Assembly (NCBI GenBank): GCA_902776985.1
Contig: CACYSD010000005.1
Coordinates: forward strand, 62,001 to 126,000
Source of the DNA: UBA3839 sp902776985
GTDB lineage: Bacteria > Bacteroidota > Bacteroidia > Bacteroidales > Bacteroidaceae
Length of the DNA: 64,000 nucleotides
Direction: 5' to 3'
In this document: positions 1 through 8,437 of the stretch, in pieces
How positions within the stretch are numbered: the stretch's first letter is position 1
How the letters are laid out: every line of letters starts with the position of its first letter
Notes under the pieces: generated by a model
Database searches by the model: none
Seen by the model: only the letters and a program-made list of their open reading frames with translations
What the model was told of the DNA's origin: nothing
Program-made: the position numbers and the translations under genes

Positions 1-307
1 AACCTTCGCCTGATGCAAATACAAATTTGATTTCTGTGAGAGTAGCTTCTTTTGCAGTAATAGTCATGCTGTTACCACCATAGAGACGAATGGCAGAACC
101 TGTGTTGTAATACTTTGGGCCATTTTTGTTATCACCTTTGTCGAGCGTAGCGGATACTACATCGTCAAAATCGATGCTGGCGATATCTGTTTGATTTGCA
201 TAGCCCTGAGCAGATGCAACCCAATCAATTGTCTCAGCCATAGCCTTAGTTCCGATAGCAAGGAACAAAGCAACTACGACAAATTTCATAGAAGTAAAAT
301 TTTTCAT
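1..307 (-). CDS. Secreted protein, C-terminal part outside the window
   Basis: About 102 codons are visible, starting at the ATG at 307 and running off the left edge. The first ~24 residues form a signal peptide (basic start, hydrophobic core, ending KAMA), so the product is exported. The mature part contains a segment with PKYYNTGSAIRLYGGN followed by alternating short beta-type stretches, which resembles a beta-rich domain I associate with Bacteroidetes secreted proteins, some found next to nucleases and DUF5689 proteins. It is encoded on the same strand as, and downstream of, the endonuclease/exonuclease/phosphatase gene, so it may belong to the same locus. No function can be assigned from the fragment; homology is recalled, not searched. 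Confidence 0.7.
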   Translation of the reverse strand, partial: MKNFTSMKFVVVALFLAIGTKAMAETIDWVASAQGYANQTDIASIDFDDVVSATLDKGDNKNGPKYYNTGSAIRLYGGNSMTITAKEATLTEIKFVFASGEG

Positions 308-393
308 AAGCGTTTGTTTAAAATTATAATAATTAATGAATTATCTATTCTTTCTGCTGCCAAACCGCAGAACACACTCCACCCGGATGGCAC

Positions 394-415
394 TCCCCTC
401 CATTACGGGAGGGGG
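394..415. repeat. GC-rich hairpin in the 308-430 spacer
   Basis: CCCCTCC (395-401) and GGAGGGG (408-414) form a perfect 7-bp stem. The flanks are C-rich on the left and G-rich on the right and end in GGGCCTTCT. Two other spacers (around 30220-30318 and 39790-39855) carry the same kind of ACTCC/CTCCC arm followed by GGGAGGGG or GGGGG and CTTCT, so this may be a degenerate member of a dispersed intergenic family. No T-tract follows on either strand, so a simple terminator is unlikely. Confidence 0.5.
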
Positions 416-430
416 CAGGGGGTGGGCCTT

Positions 431-1558
431 CTATTCTACTTGTTTCTTCAGATAAATCACCGATGGGTAGTGGTCGCTGTAGCCGTTGAGCCAAACACCA
501 CTGCCGTGGGTTCGTTTTGGAGAGCCTTTGAACTTTCCTTCCTGCTGAGTTAGGAACGGACGGTTGAAGACTTCGTTGGCAAGATAGGTGAGGGTAGTGG
601 GATGGTCATGACCGAGGAGATTGCCAGTAAACACAATCTGGTCGAAGAGATTCCATTTGCCGTCGTACTTAAGCGAACCGATACCGTCCTTGCGAAGTGT
701 GTTCCAGAACGGATTGAAGAGGTCATGCTCACCACAATCCTTTGCATAACGTTTTGCACCGAGTTCAACAGCCATACTCTTGTTGTCAGGATCGTCGTTC
801 ATGTCACCCATGATGAAAATCTTTGCCTTAGGATCGAGACGGAGGAGTGAATCCTTAACTACACGTACCTGACGGCCGGCAAGTTCACGATAGAAGGAAA
901 CAGCCATTCGTGATGGCCAGTGGCAAACTATGCAATGAACACGCTCACCAGCGATTTTGCCTGTTGCGACAAGGAATCCACGGGTTATGCGAGTGGAATC
1001 TTCAGGTGGATAAACATAAGGAACCAGTTTGTGGCTCTCGTATTTGAAGAGTTTTGGATTGTAGAGGAATGCACATTCCACTCCACGACGGTCAGGTCCG
1101 TCCTCATGAATGATCTTAAGACCACGATCCTTGAGTGCAGGCTGTGCAATAAGGTCTTCAAGCACATGACGGTTCTCGATTTCCGAAACACCGATGATGG
1201 CAGGACCTAACGGCAGACGAACACGGCTGTCTGCATCGGTGGCGAGACAAGACAATGCTTCAGACATATTCTTCAGCTTTGCATTATACTTCATAGTGCC
1301 CCAATGATTTGCTCCGTCGGGGAGATACTCATAGTCATTCTTGTCTTCAATAACCTGCATCACGCCGTTTACCTCACCCATCACAACATCGTGGACGGTG
1401 TCGAAGAGGTTTTCGAGGTTGTAGAACGCAATAGCGTAAACAGCCGTGCGGTTGTTCTGACGGGGAATAATGAACGAGCATAGAACTGCAATCATTACCA
1501 ATGCGGAAAGTAAGGTTAGTTTCTGACCGATTTTCATAGTTTGAAGAAATTTTTTCAA
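431..1558 (-). CDS. Exported endonuclease/exonuclease/phosphatase family protein
   Basis: This 375-residue protein of the EEP (DNase I-like) superfamily probably hydrolyses phosphodiester bonds in nucleic acid or a phosphorylated substrate. Visible family motifs are NLENLF (47-52), the metal-binding acidic SEIEN (125-129), HW at 213-214, GDMNDD (251-256) and the C-terminal SDH (361-363), i.e. a complete active site. A hydrophobic segment at about 12-31 is a signal peptide or membrane anchor, so the enzyme acts outside the cytoplasm. The start at 1558 is used; M8 is an alternative. The gene is divergent from the receptor gene at 1802 and has its own promoter at 1635-1665. The neighbouring secreted nuclease suggests nucleic acid as substrate; this is inference, because some EEP enzymes act on lipids or sugar phosphates. 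Confidence 0.85.
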   Translation of the reverse strand: MKKFLQTMKIGQKLTLLSALVMIAVLCSFIIPRQNNRTAVYAIAFYNLENLFDTVHDVVMGEVNGVMQVIEDKNDYEYLPDGANHWGTMKYNAKLKNMSEALSCLATDADSRVRLPLGPAIIGVSEIENRHVLEDLIAQPALKDRGLKIIHEDGPDRRGVECAFLYNPKLFKYESHKLVPYVYPPEDSTRITRGFLVATGKIAGERVHCIVCHWPSRMAVSFYRELAGRQVRVVKDSLLRLDPKAKIFIMGDMNDDPDNKSMAVELGAKRYAKDCGEHDLFNPFWNTLRKDGIGSLKYDGKWNLFDQIVFTGNLLGHDHPTTLTYLANEVFNRPFLTQQEGKFKGSPKRTHGSGVWLNGYSDHYPSVIYLKKQVE

Positions 1559-1634
1559 GTGTTATTTAATATGCAATTGTTATTATATATTAATGTGTAG
1601 GTGTTACAAAAATGACATAATATGTTACAATAGG

Positions 1635-1665
1635 CAAAGTTCGTAATATTTATTTACACTCCAAA
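1635..1665 (-). promoter_or_regulatory. Promoter of the EEP gene
   Basis: On the minus strand TTTG (1665-1662) is followed after 19 bases by GAACTTTG (1642-1635), one mismatch from the Bacteroidetes -7 box TAnnTTTG. It leaves a leader of about 75 bases before the start at 1558. Confidence 0.5.
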
Positions 1666-1699
1666 TAAAAATGAAAAAAAAATATTCTTTTAATAAAAT

Positions 1700-1733
1700 T
1701 TTGTCAAAATAATAAAATAATTGTTTACATTTG
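1700..1733 (+). promoter_or_regulatory. Promoter of the receptor-nuclease operon
   Basis: TTTG (1700-1703) and TACATTTG (1726-1733) match the Bacteroidetes -33 and -7 elements, 22 bases apart. The transcript would start near 1738, which places the first possible in-frame ATG upstream of the RNA and supports the start at 1802. Confidence 0.6.
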
Positions 1734-1801
1734 CAACGAGGTGTGTTATGACACCACGTTTTATGCTAAATCAACATAAAAAAATAGATCCAAAAAGTAT
1801 T

Positions 1802-4435
1802 ATGAAAAAAGTTATTTTGCTACTCATGCCTTTACTATGTTTATCGCAACATAGAGCGAATGCACAGGTAGTGGCAGACAGTGCAGACATTGCAGATTAC
1901 AATGATCTGGAATCGTTTGTGTTCTCAGGAACAGAATTGGACGAGGACGGTATTATGTCTTCACAAGGTTCTGCTGCGCTGAGCACATTCAACGATGACA
2001 TGTTTCTGTCCAAGACCAATTTTCGTTTCGGACATGCGTTTTTCAATGTCCGTGGTTATGACTCCATGTACAGCGGAACCTATCTGAATGGTGCTAAGAT
2101 GAACGACGTGGAATTAGGACGATTCCGCTATTCAGCACTCTTCGGAGGATTAAGCGACGTGACTCGTAACCAGCAAGGTATTACAAGTTATGAGCAGAAC
2201 ACCCTCGGTTACATGGATCTGGGTGGCGGCTCTAATGTCAATGTGAGAGCAAGCCAGTTTGCCGCAGGCAACAAGGCTGTAGTATCTCTTACTAACCGCA
2301 ACTACATCGGCCGTCTGGCATACACCTACGCTACAGGTATCAAGAACGGATGGGCGTTTGCAGCTACAGCCAACGTGCGTTACGGCGAGGAAGGAAATAT
2401 CAAGGGAACCTACATGCGTGCAGCATCACTCTTCCTCGGTGTTGAGCGCTTCTTCAACGACCAGCATAGCCTTTCTCTCTCGCTTATAGCCGCTCCAACC
2501 GACCAGGCTACAGCAAGCTGGACAACGGAAGAAGCTTATTGGCTGGCTAATTCACACTACTACAATCCATTCTGGGGATATCAGAACGGCAAGAAGCGTA
2601 GCAGCCGCGTAAGAAAGACCGTTGAACCAACGGCAATCCTCACCTGGGACTATAAAATCGACGATCAGTCAAAGCTGACCACAACCACAACTCTTCGCTA
2701 CGCCAAGTACGGACAGACTTATCTGAACCGTGGAAACAACGCAGCCGACCCACGTCCTGACTACTACAACTATATGCCAAGTGCCATGTTTGCCGTTTAC
2801 GAGAAAGTTCCTAACGAATGGGAATTGTATAAATGGCAGCAACAGTATGATTACTGGACGTCTTCGGAAAGAAACCGTCAAATTGACTGGGACAAGCTCT
2901 ATGCCATCAACCATGCGGCAAACGGCGAGTCTGTTTACTGGCTAGAAGAAAGCCACGACGACCAGCTGCAATGGAACATCGCAACTGCGTTCAACCACAA
3001 TTTCAACAGCAAGAACAGTCTCAACGCCGGTCTTAACTACAGTTACACTCACGGTATGCACTACAAGACCATGAGTGACCTGCTGGGTAGCAAGTACCAC
3101 ACAGATATCGACCGCTTCGCAGTAAGCGACTTCGGTCTCTACAGCGACGAAGCACAGAACGACCTCGACAACCCGAACAGAATTATCCGCAAGGGCGACA
3201 AGTTCGGCTACAACTACAATATCAACGTGAACAAGGCTCAAGCATGGGCTTCATATTCACTTACAGCAAGCAATTTCTCAGCTGTGTTCAGCGGCGACGT
3301 CAACGGAACTACCATCGAGCGTGTTGGTTTGATGCGCAACGGACGTTCTCCTGAGCACTCCAAGGGAAGCAGCGGTACAGCTAAATTCCTCTCTGGCGGC
3401 GGAAAGATTCAGCTCGGTTACAACTTCAATGCACACCACAGAGTGTTCGTTTCCGGTGGTTATGAATGGCGTCCGCCAATCGCTCGCAACGCATTTATCG
3501 GCGCCCAGATGCGCAACGACTTCGTTAAGGATCTGGCAAACGAGAAAGTGATGCACGGCGAAATCGAATACCGTTTCAACTGGGGCAACTTCTATAGTCA
3601 GTTGAATGGTTTCTACACCAAGTTCCAGAATCAGATTGAACAGGCTCAGTTCTTTGACGATGGTGAACAGCGTTTCACTTACCTCACAATGAACGGAATC
3701 GACAAAGAGCACTACGGGGCTGAACTCGCACTCGAGTATCGTTTCACAAGCAATTTCTCAATGGACTTTGTAGGTGCGCTCACCGAAGCCAAGTATGTGA
3801 ACGATGTTTCTGCAACAAGAACATACGACGATGCCAACGATTTCAAGATTTACGACGACACTCATGACATGCCTCTGATTGTTGTCACCAACGGAATGAG
3901 AGTTGGAGCTACACCACTCACAGCATTGAGTTTAGGAGCTAAATACAACATCAACGGTTATTTCTTCGAAATCAAGGCTAACTACTACGACCGTATCTAC
4001 AGCTACTTCTCTCCAAGCCGCAGACTTTCTACCAACCGCGACTTAGCTTCCTACACACCGACAATCGGTGAGGACGGAGTATCTTACTACAATGTGACCA
4101 AGGCTGAGCTGGAAGAGAACGGTGGTCTTCTCTTCGACCAAAACGGCAAGCTGGTTGATACCTATTCTCCAAAGCAGGAGAAGTTCGACGGAGCATTCAT
4201 GCTGGATGCATCTATCGGTAAGTTCATCCGCCTCAAGCAGGGACGTACGATGAGCATCAACCTCAACCTGACAAACATCACCAACAACACCAACATGCGT
4301 ATGCGTGGACGTGAAGAAAATCGTGATAACACTAATGCACAGGGCAACAGAAAGGCGTATGACTTCAGACGCAATTCAAAGTATGTCTATGCATATCCAT
4401 TTAATTTATTCTTGAATGTTAACTATAAATTCTAA
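1802..4435 (+). CDS. TonB-dependent outer-membrane receptor
   Basis: 877 residues. A TonB-dependent receptor: a plug domain (about 50-190, with FNVRGYDSMYSGTYLNGAKMND) followed by a long 22-strand-type beta-barrel rich in aromatic and alternating polar residues, ending in an outer-membrane C-terminus (NVNYKF). The start at 1802 gives a clean signal peptide of about 22 residues; the longer frame from 1721 would begin upstream of the predicted transcript start. There is no obvious N-terminal carboxypeptidase-like domain and no SusD partner, so it is not a standard SusC/D glycan importer. It heads an operon with two lipoproteins and a secreted nuclease (the next start is only 7 bases downstream), which suggests import of nuclease products or associated nutrients. 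The substrate is unknown. Confidence 0.9.
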   Translation: MKKVILLLMPLLCLSQHRANAQVVADSADIADYNDLESFVFSGTELDEDGIMSSQGSAALSTFNDDMFLSKTNFRFGHAFFNVRGYDSMYSGTYLNGAKMNDVELGRFRYSALFGGLSDVTRNQQGITSYEQNTLGYMDLGGGSNVNVRASQFAAGNKAVVSLTNRNYIGRLAYTYATGIKNGWAFAATANVRYGEEGNIKGTYMRAASLFLGVERFFNDQHSLSLSLIAAPTDQATASWTTEEAYWLANSHYYNPFWGYQNGKKRSSRVRKTVEPTAILTWDYKIDDQSKLTTTTTLRYAKYGQTYLNRGNNAADPRPDYYNYMPSAMFAVYEKVPNEWELYKWQQQYDYWTSSERNRQIDWDKLYAINHAANGESVYWLEESHDDQLQWNIATAFNHNFNSKNSLNAGLNYSYTHGMHYKTMSDLLGSKYHTDIDRFAVSDFGLYSDEAQNDLDNPNRIIRKGDKFGYNYNINVNKAQAWASYSLTASNFSAVFSGDVNGTTIERVGLMRNGRSPEHSKGSSGTAKFLSGGGKIQLGYNFNAHHRVFVSGGYEWRPPIARNAFIGAQMRNDFVKDLANEKVMHGEIEYRFNWGNFYSQLNGFYTKFQNQIEQAQFFDDGEQRFTYLTMNGIDKEHYGAELALEYRFTSNFSMDFVGALTEAKYVNDVSATRTYDDANDFKIYDDTHDMPLIVVTNGMRVGATPLTALSLGAKYNINGYFFEIKANYYDRIYSYFSPSRRLSTNRDLASYTPTIGEDGVSYYNVTKAELEENGGLLFDQNGKLVDTYSPKQEKFDGAFMLDASIGKFIRLKQGRTMSINLNLTNITNNTNMRMRGREENRDNTNAQGNRKAYDFRRNSKYVYAYPFNLFLNVNYKF

Positions 4436-4442
4436 AGAAGCC

Positions 4443-5324
4443 ATGAAGAAATACAATATATATATAACTGCATTCATTGCAAGTATTTGCTTTGGCTTAA
4501 CTTCGTGTGGAGAGTTCAACTACTCAGAGCCGCACGAGGACAGAACTATTTACCAAAGCGACCGTGAGGCAACAGAAGTGAACACCACGATTGCCGACGT
4601 GAAGGAAAAGTACAAGAACGAAATAGCAAACTCCACTTATGCGTTTGTTGAGGACGACCTCATCTTCGACGGATATGTTATGGCAAACGATATAAGCGGA
4701 AACCTCTATCAGGGTATTTTCGTACGTAAGGGAAACGACGCTATCCAGGTTGGTATCAACGACAACAGCCTCTGGGCAAAGTATCCTGTAGGTACTCATG
4801 TCGTGGTTTATTTGAAGGGATTGTATGTCGGAGGATATGGACGAATGGCAAAAGTCGGAATGCCTTATATTACAAGCAGCAACGATGCTACAGCAGACGA
4901 TGCACGCTCAAGTCTCGGCGGCATGCTCAAGCAGTTTGCCAAGACCAATGTGGTTGTAATCGGCTACAGCGAAACTGTTGACGAAGTGAAGCCAGTTCTC
5001 ATAGACGACACATTCCTGAAGAATGAGAGCAAGGAACAGTGGGCACCAATGTTTGTGAAGATTCACAATGCTACGATGAAGGGAATTATGGTCAGCGGCG
5101 AATACCGTAAAGTATTTGCTGTCTATGACGACCGCGACAACGGAAATGGTGTGAACGACCAGATCACAATAGGTTCGCAGACCATCACCATGCGTCAGAG
5201 CGCTCTTGCCAATTTCTCTTCAGACACAATCCCAGAAGGACAACACGATGTTGTTGGTGTGCTGACACGCTACAACAATGACTGGCAGTTCCAGCTTCGT
5301 TCTCGAGAGGATATACTTAATTAA
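4443..5324 (+). CDS. DUF5689-type lipoprotein
   Basis: 293 residues. The N-terminus has a lipoprotein signal with lipobox LTSC (Cys22), so the mature protein is anchored to a membrane, probably on the cell surface. The rest matches my recollection of DUF5689, a Bacteroidetes domain with a predicted OB-like fold: an N-terminal stretch with TIADVKEKY and FDGYVMANDISGNLYQGIFVRKGNDAIQ, then a second half with FVKIHNATMKGI and a C-terminal Q-x-Q-LRSREDI. The start at 4443 is chosen because an earlier in-frame codon at 4416 lies inside the receptor gene and lacks a signal peptide. It sits between the receptor and a second lipoprotein, so a role in holding ligand for the receptor is plausible but unproven. 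Confidence 0.8.
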   Translation: MKKYNIYITAFIASICFGLTSCGEFNYSEPHEDRTIYQSDREATEVNTTIADVKEKYKNEIANSTYAFVEDDLIFDGYVMANDISGNLYQGIFVRKGNDAIQVGINDNSLWAKYPVGTHVVVYLKGLYVGGYGRMAKVGMPYITSSNDATADDARSSLGGMLKQFAKTNVVVIGYSETVDEVKPVLIDDTFLKNESKEQWAPMFVKIHNATMKGIMVSGEYRKVFAVYDDRDNGNGVNDQITIGSQTITMRQSALANFSSDTIPEGQHDVVGVLTRYNNDWQFQLRSREDILN

Positions 5325-5389
5325 GGGAAGATTCACAGAACGGAGTGATGTAACAATATTATATACGATTAAAATAAAAAAATAAACAT

Positions 5390-7228
5390 ATGAAAAAGTT
5401 ATTCAAAAAGATTATTCTTCCTGTGATAGCACTTGGTTGCTTCACAGCCTGTGAAGATGTTCCTGCTCCTTATTTCATTCAGGAGCAAGAAGAGAATGAC
5501 CCCAGCAAGACTGGTATTTTCCTTAGCGAAACTTTCGCCAGCAGTCTTGGCAAATTCAAAGTCGTAACTGAAGAAGCTGAAGGCTATTCTTGGGCAAACA
5601 GTTATTCAACTGCTTATATCTCCGGATACCAGAACAGCGTGAATAAAGCAACGAAAACATGGCTTGTTTCACCTTCGTTCGACCTCACTGGTCAGGACGC
5701 AGTTCAAGCCGTTTTTGACTATGTCCTTCGCTACAAGCGTACTACTACCAAGGAATTGCTTCGTGTTAGTGCTGACTATGTAGGTGACGTAACCACAGCT
5801 ACATGGTATGACCTTGACATCAAGATGACAGAAGGTAAAGACTATACAACTTTCTATTCAACTGGTGCAAATTTACCTGCAGAAGTACTCAATCAGCCAA
5901 ATGTGGTTGTAGCTCTCTATTATGAGGCTGGAGATAAAGAAGCTTCTACATGGGAAGTCAAGAACCTCATGGTCAAGAAGGGTGAATACGAAGAAAACGG
6001 TAATGGCACAACTCCAACAAACGACACTACTCGTGAAAAGCCATTCTCAGTTAGCCAGGCAATCGCAAGCCAGAACGGAAATGCATGGGTTAAGGGATAT
6101 ATCGTTGGTTGCGTAGAAGGTCAGAAACTTGCTGAAGGCGCTAAGTTCGAAGCTATTTCTGGAGTAGCTTCCAACATCCTCATCGCTGAATCTGCTGACG
6201 AAACTGAGGTAGGTAAGTGTCTTGTAGTTCAACTGCCGGTTGGTGATGTACGTACTGCTATCAACCTTTCTGACAATCCAAACAACATCAAGCAGGAAGT
6301 TATCCTCTACGGTTCACTCGAAACCTATTTCGGTGCACCAGGTATGAAGAGCACTTCATTCGCTATCTTCAACGGCAAGGGTTACGGAACAGATCCAGAC
6401 AAGACTGTAGTGCTCGAGCCAAAGGGTAATGGTACTCTTGAGTCGCCATTCAACCCAGCTGCAGCAATTCAGTACGCACAGTCTCTTGGTTCTGACGTAA
6501 ATTCTACAAACGATGTTTATATTAAAGGTAGAATCGTTGAATTTAACACTAAGGACGGCAATTTCGGTAGCAACACATACGGAAATGCTTCATTCTACAT
6601 AGCAGAAGAAGGTGCAGAAGATGTGAAGTTCTACTGCTTCCGAGTTATGTACTTCGGTAAAACTAAATACCAATCAGGAAACATTCCTCAACTTAATGAT
6701 GAAGTAGTTATCTGTGGTAAGGTTGTTAACTATAAGGGCAACACTCCAGAAACTGTAGCTAATGAAGCTTATCTGTATTCTATCAACGGAATAACCGATG
6801 GTGGTGGAAGTGGCAACACAGAAACCCCGACCGGTGGTACATACAACGAGCCATTCTCTGTAGCTAAAGTTATTGAAACTTACGTTGACGGAAAACAAAT
6901 TCCTTCATACGTAAAGGGTTATATCGTTGGCTATGTTGATGGAAACGGCTACAATGCAGAAACTGTGAAATTTGAAGTTCCAGCAGAAGCACAGACAGAA
7001 ATTCTGATTGCTGACACTCCAAATGAAACTGACATCACCAAGTGTGTTCCTGTACAGCTTCCCAAGGGTGATATTCGTACAGGATTGGAACTCATGGCTC
7101 ATCCTGAATACTTAGGTCAACAAGTTCTGCTCTACGGAAGCATTGAGAGTTATTTCAAAATACCTGGTTTGAAGGGCACCTCTTACGCTGAAATCGGAGG
7201 TACTGTAATCGGTTCAAAGCCAGAATAA
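5390..7228 (+). CDS. Multidomain surface lipoprotein (choice-of-anchor J plus DUF6359/OB repeats)
   Basis: 612 residues with lipobox FTAC (Cys21). Domains in order: a choice-of-anchor J-like beta-sandwich (about 40-200), a first DUF6359-like domain (about 215-340, EKPFSVSQAI then VKGYIVG), a central OB-like domain (about 345-470, VYIKGRIVEF), and a second DUF6359-like domain (about 485-610, YNEPFSVAKVI then VKGYIVG). The two DUF6359 copies share the order GYIVG, ILIAD, VQLP-GD-RT and VLLYGS-E-YF, showing an internal duplication. The family names are recalled. OB folds often bind nucleic acid or sugars, so this protein may be the surface ligand-binding component of the operon. A 65-base gap separates it from the previous gene and only 4 bases from the nuclease gene. 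Confidence 0.8.
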   Translation: MKKLFKKIILPVIALGCFTACEDVPAPYFIQEQEENDPSKTGIFLSETFASSLGKFKVVTEEAEGYSWANSYSTAYISGYQNSVNKATKTWLVSPSFDLTGQDAVQAVFDYVLRYKRTTTKELLRVSADYVGDVTTATWYDLDIKMTEGKDYTTFYSTGANLPAEVLNQPNVVVALYYEAGDKEASTWEVKNLMVKKGEYEENGNGTTPTNDTTREKPFSVSQAIASQNGNAWVKGYIVGCVEGQKLAEGAKFEAISGVASNILIAESADETEVGKCLVVQLPVGDVRTAINLSDNPNNIKQEVILYGSLETYFGAPGMKSTSFAIFNGKGYGTDPDKTVVLEPKGNGTLESPFNPAAAIQYAQSLGSDVNSTNDVYIKGRIVEFNTKDGNFGSNTYGNASFYIAEEGAEDVKFYCFRVMYFGKTKYQSGNIPQLNDEVVICGKVVNYKGNTPETVANEAYLYSINGITDGGGSGNTETPTGGTYNEPFSVAKVIETYVDGKQIPSYVKGYIVGYVDGNGYNAETVKFEVPAEAQTEILIADTPNETDITKCVPVQLPKGDIRTGLELMAHPEYLGQQVLLYGSIESYFKIPGLKGTSYAEIGGTVIGSKPE

Positions 7229-7232
7229 CACT

Positions 7233-8255
7233 ATGATTCGATTGATTAAGAATTTTTCCATAAAGAACTATTCATTAGCATACATCCTGCTCATGCTGCT
7301 TACTCTGGCAGCATGTAGCAAGGATGATGACGGATATCGTCTTTCTCCTGGAGGCGGTGGAAATTCAGGTGAGGTTACCGATGCCGAAGGAAACAACGAC
7401 TGGGTAAACAATCCTGATGCATCACGCCTCGAAGTTCCGGCAATTCGCCACGGCAAACAGTATAAGTTTATTGTACATAAGGCAAATGCCAGCAATAGTA
7501 CTACTGAAAAAGTCGTGAACTTCTGCCTGGAATACGACTCAGCCAGCTACCATAGCCGCTGGGTTGCCTTCCGTTTCGACGACAAAACCCGAGTTGTTGC
7601 CAATGGAGTAGGGCGTACCGAGGCATGGGGTGTAGATCCTGATTTACCTGAAGCATGCCAGCTTCCTACCACAGCCTATTCCGGCAAAGGATATAGCAGA
7701 GGACACTTATGTGCATCTTTCGACCGTCAGAATTCCACAGAGGCTAACCAGCAGACATTCTACATGAGTAATATGTCGCCACAGCTCTATGACTTCAACG
7801 GTGGTTATTGGGCAACTCTCGAACAGGGAATTCAGAAATGGGCACGCAGCAAGACAAACGGTGAATACAAATATAAGAATATATATGTGTGCAAAGGTGG
7901 TACAATCAAGTCTAATCAGATTAAAACCTCTTTCAACACATACAATGTCTTGGGAAGAAGCGTGAAAGTACCTGTTCCAGCATATTACTTTATGGCTATT
8001 CTTGCTGAAACTCGCTCAGGCAGCTTCCAGGCAGTCGGTTTCCTGATGGAGCACAAGAACTATACCGATGATGGCGGAACAAATTATTCCTCTAGTAATT
8101 ATCCACCATCAACCTTGATGAAGCAACACGCCATGAGTATTGATCAACTGGAAGACTTCACAGGAATCAACTTCTTCTGTAATCTGTCGGATGCAATCGA
8201 GGAAGTGGTTGAAAGTTCATACGCGTCAACTCAATGGGATTGGAATTGGAAATAA
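7233..8255 (+). CDS. DNA/RNA non-specific endonuclease, lipoprotein
   Basis: 340 residues, NUC1 (beta-beta-alpha metal) nuclease family; cleaves DNA and RNA without sequence specificity. Lipobox LAAC (Cys28) predicts a lipid-anchored, probably surface-exposed enzyme. The active-site region is clear: SRGH at 155-158 (His158 as general base), YMSNMSPQ (177-184), and FNGGYW--LE with metal-binding Asn189 and Glu197. The usual DRGH begins with Asp; here it is Ser155, which occurs in some family members. The start codon is 4 bases after the preceding lipoprotein gene, so the two are translated from one message. It is the strongest indication that the operon handles extracellular nucleic acid. Confidence 0.9.
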   Translation: MIRLIKNFSIKNYSLAYILLMLLTLAACSKDDDGYRLSPGGGGNSGEVTDAEGNNDWVNNPDASRLEVPAIRHGKQYKFIVHKANASNSTTEKVVNFCLEYDSASYHSRWVAFRFDDKTRVVANGVGRTEAWGVDPDLPEACQLPTTAYSGKGYSRGHLCASFDRQNSTEANQQTFYMSNMSPQLYDFNGGYWATLEQGIQKWARSKTNGEYKYKNIYVCKGGTIKSNQIKTSFNTYNVLGRSVKVPVPAYYFMAILAETRSGSFQAVGFLMEHKNYTDDGGTNYSSSNYPPSTLMKQHAMSIDQLEDFTGINFFCNLSDAIEEVVESSYASTQWDWNWK

Positions 8256-8318
8256 TGTAAAACACTATTAAAAACATTAAAAATCCACTTTTCTGAATAA
8301 AAATTTGTCAAAAATATG

Positions 8319-8347
8319 TTTGGTGTAAAAAAAATGTATTATTTTTG
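8319..8347 (+). promoter_or_regulatory. Probable tonB promoter
   Basis: TATTTTTG (8340-8347) matches the -7 box TAnnTTTG; TTTG at 8319-8322 is a possible -33 element with short spacing (17 bases). It lies in the 182-base spacer before tonB, so tonB can be transcribed separately from the nuclease operon. Confidence 0.4.
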
Positions 8348-8437
8348 CCATTGAATTTCAGAAAACGGCAGGAAACTGCTATTCTAACACCCTAATTGAA
8401 CATACAAATCCAGATAATAATAAAATAAATAATACTT

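Noticed and set aside
394..430. Terminator of the EEP gene
   Set aside because: The hairpin is strong but no T-tract follows on the minus strand.
1721..1801. Longer start for the TonB-dependent receptor
   Set aside because: It lies on top of the promoter -7 box and places 27 extra residues before a proper signal peptide.
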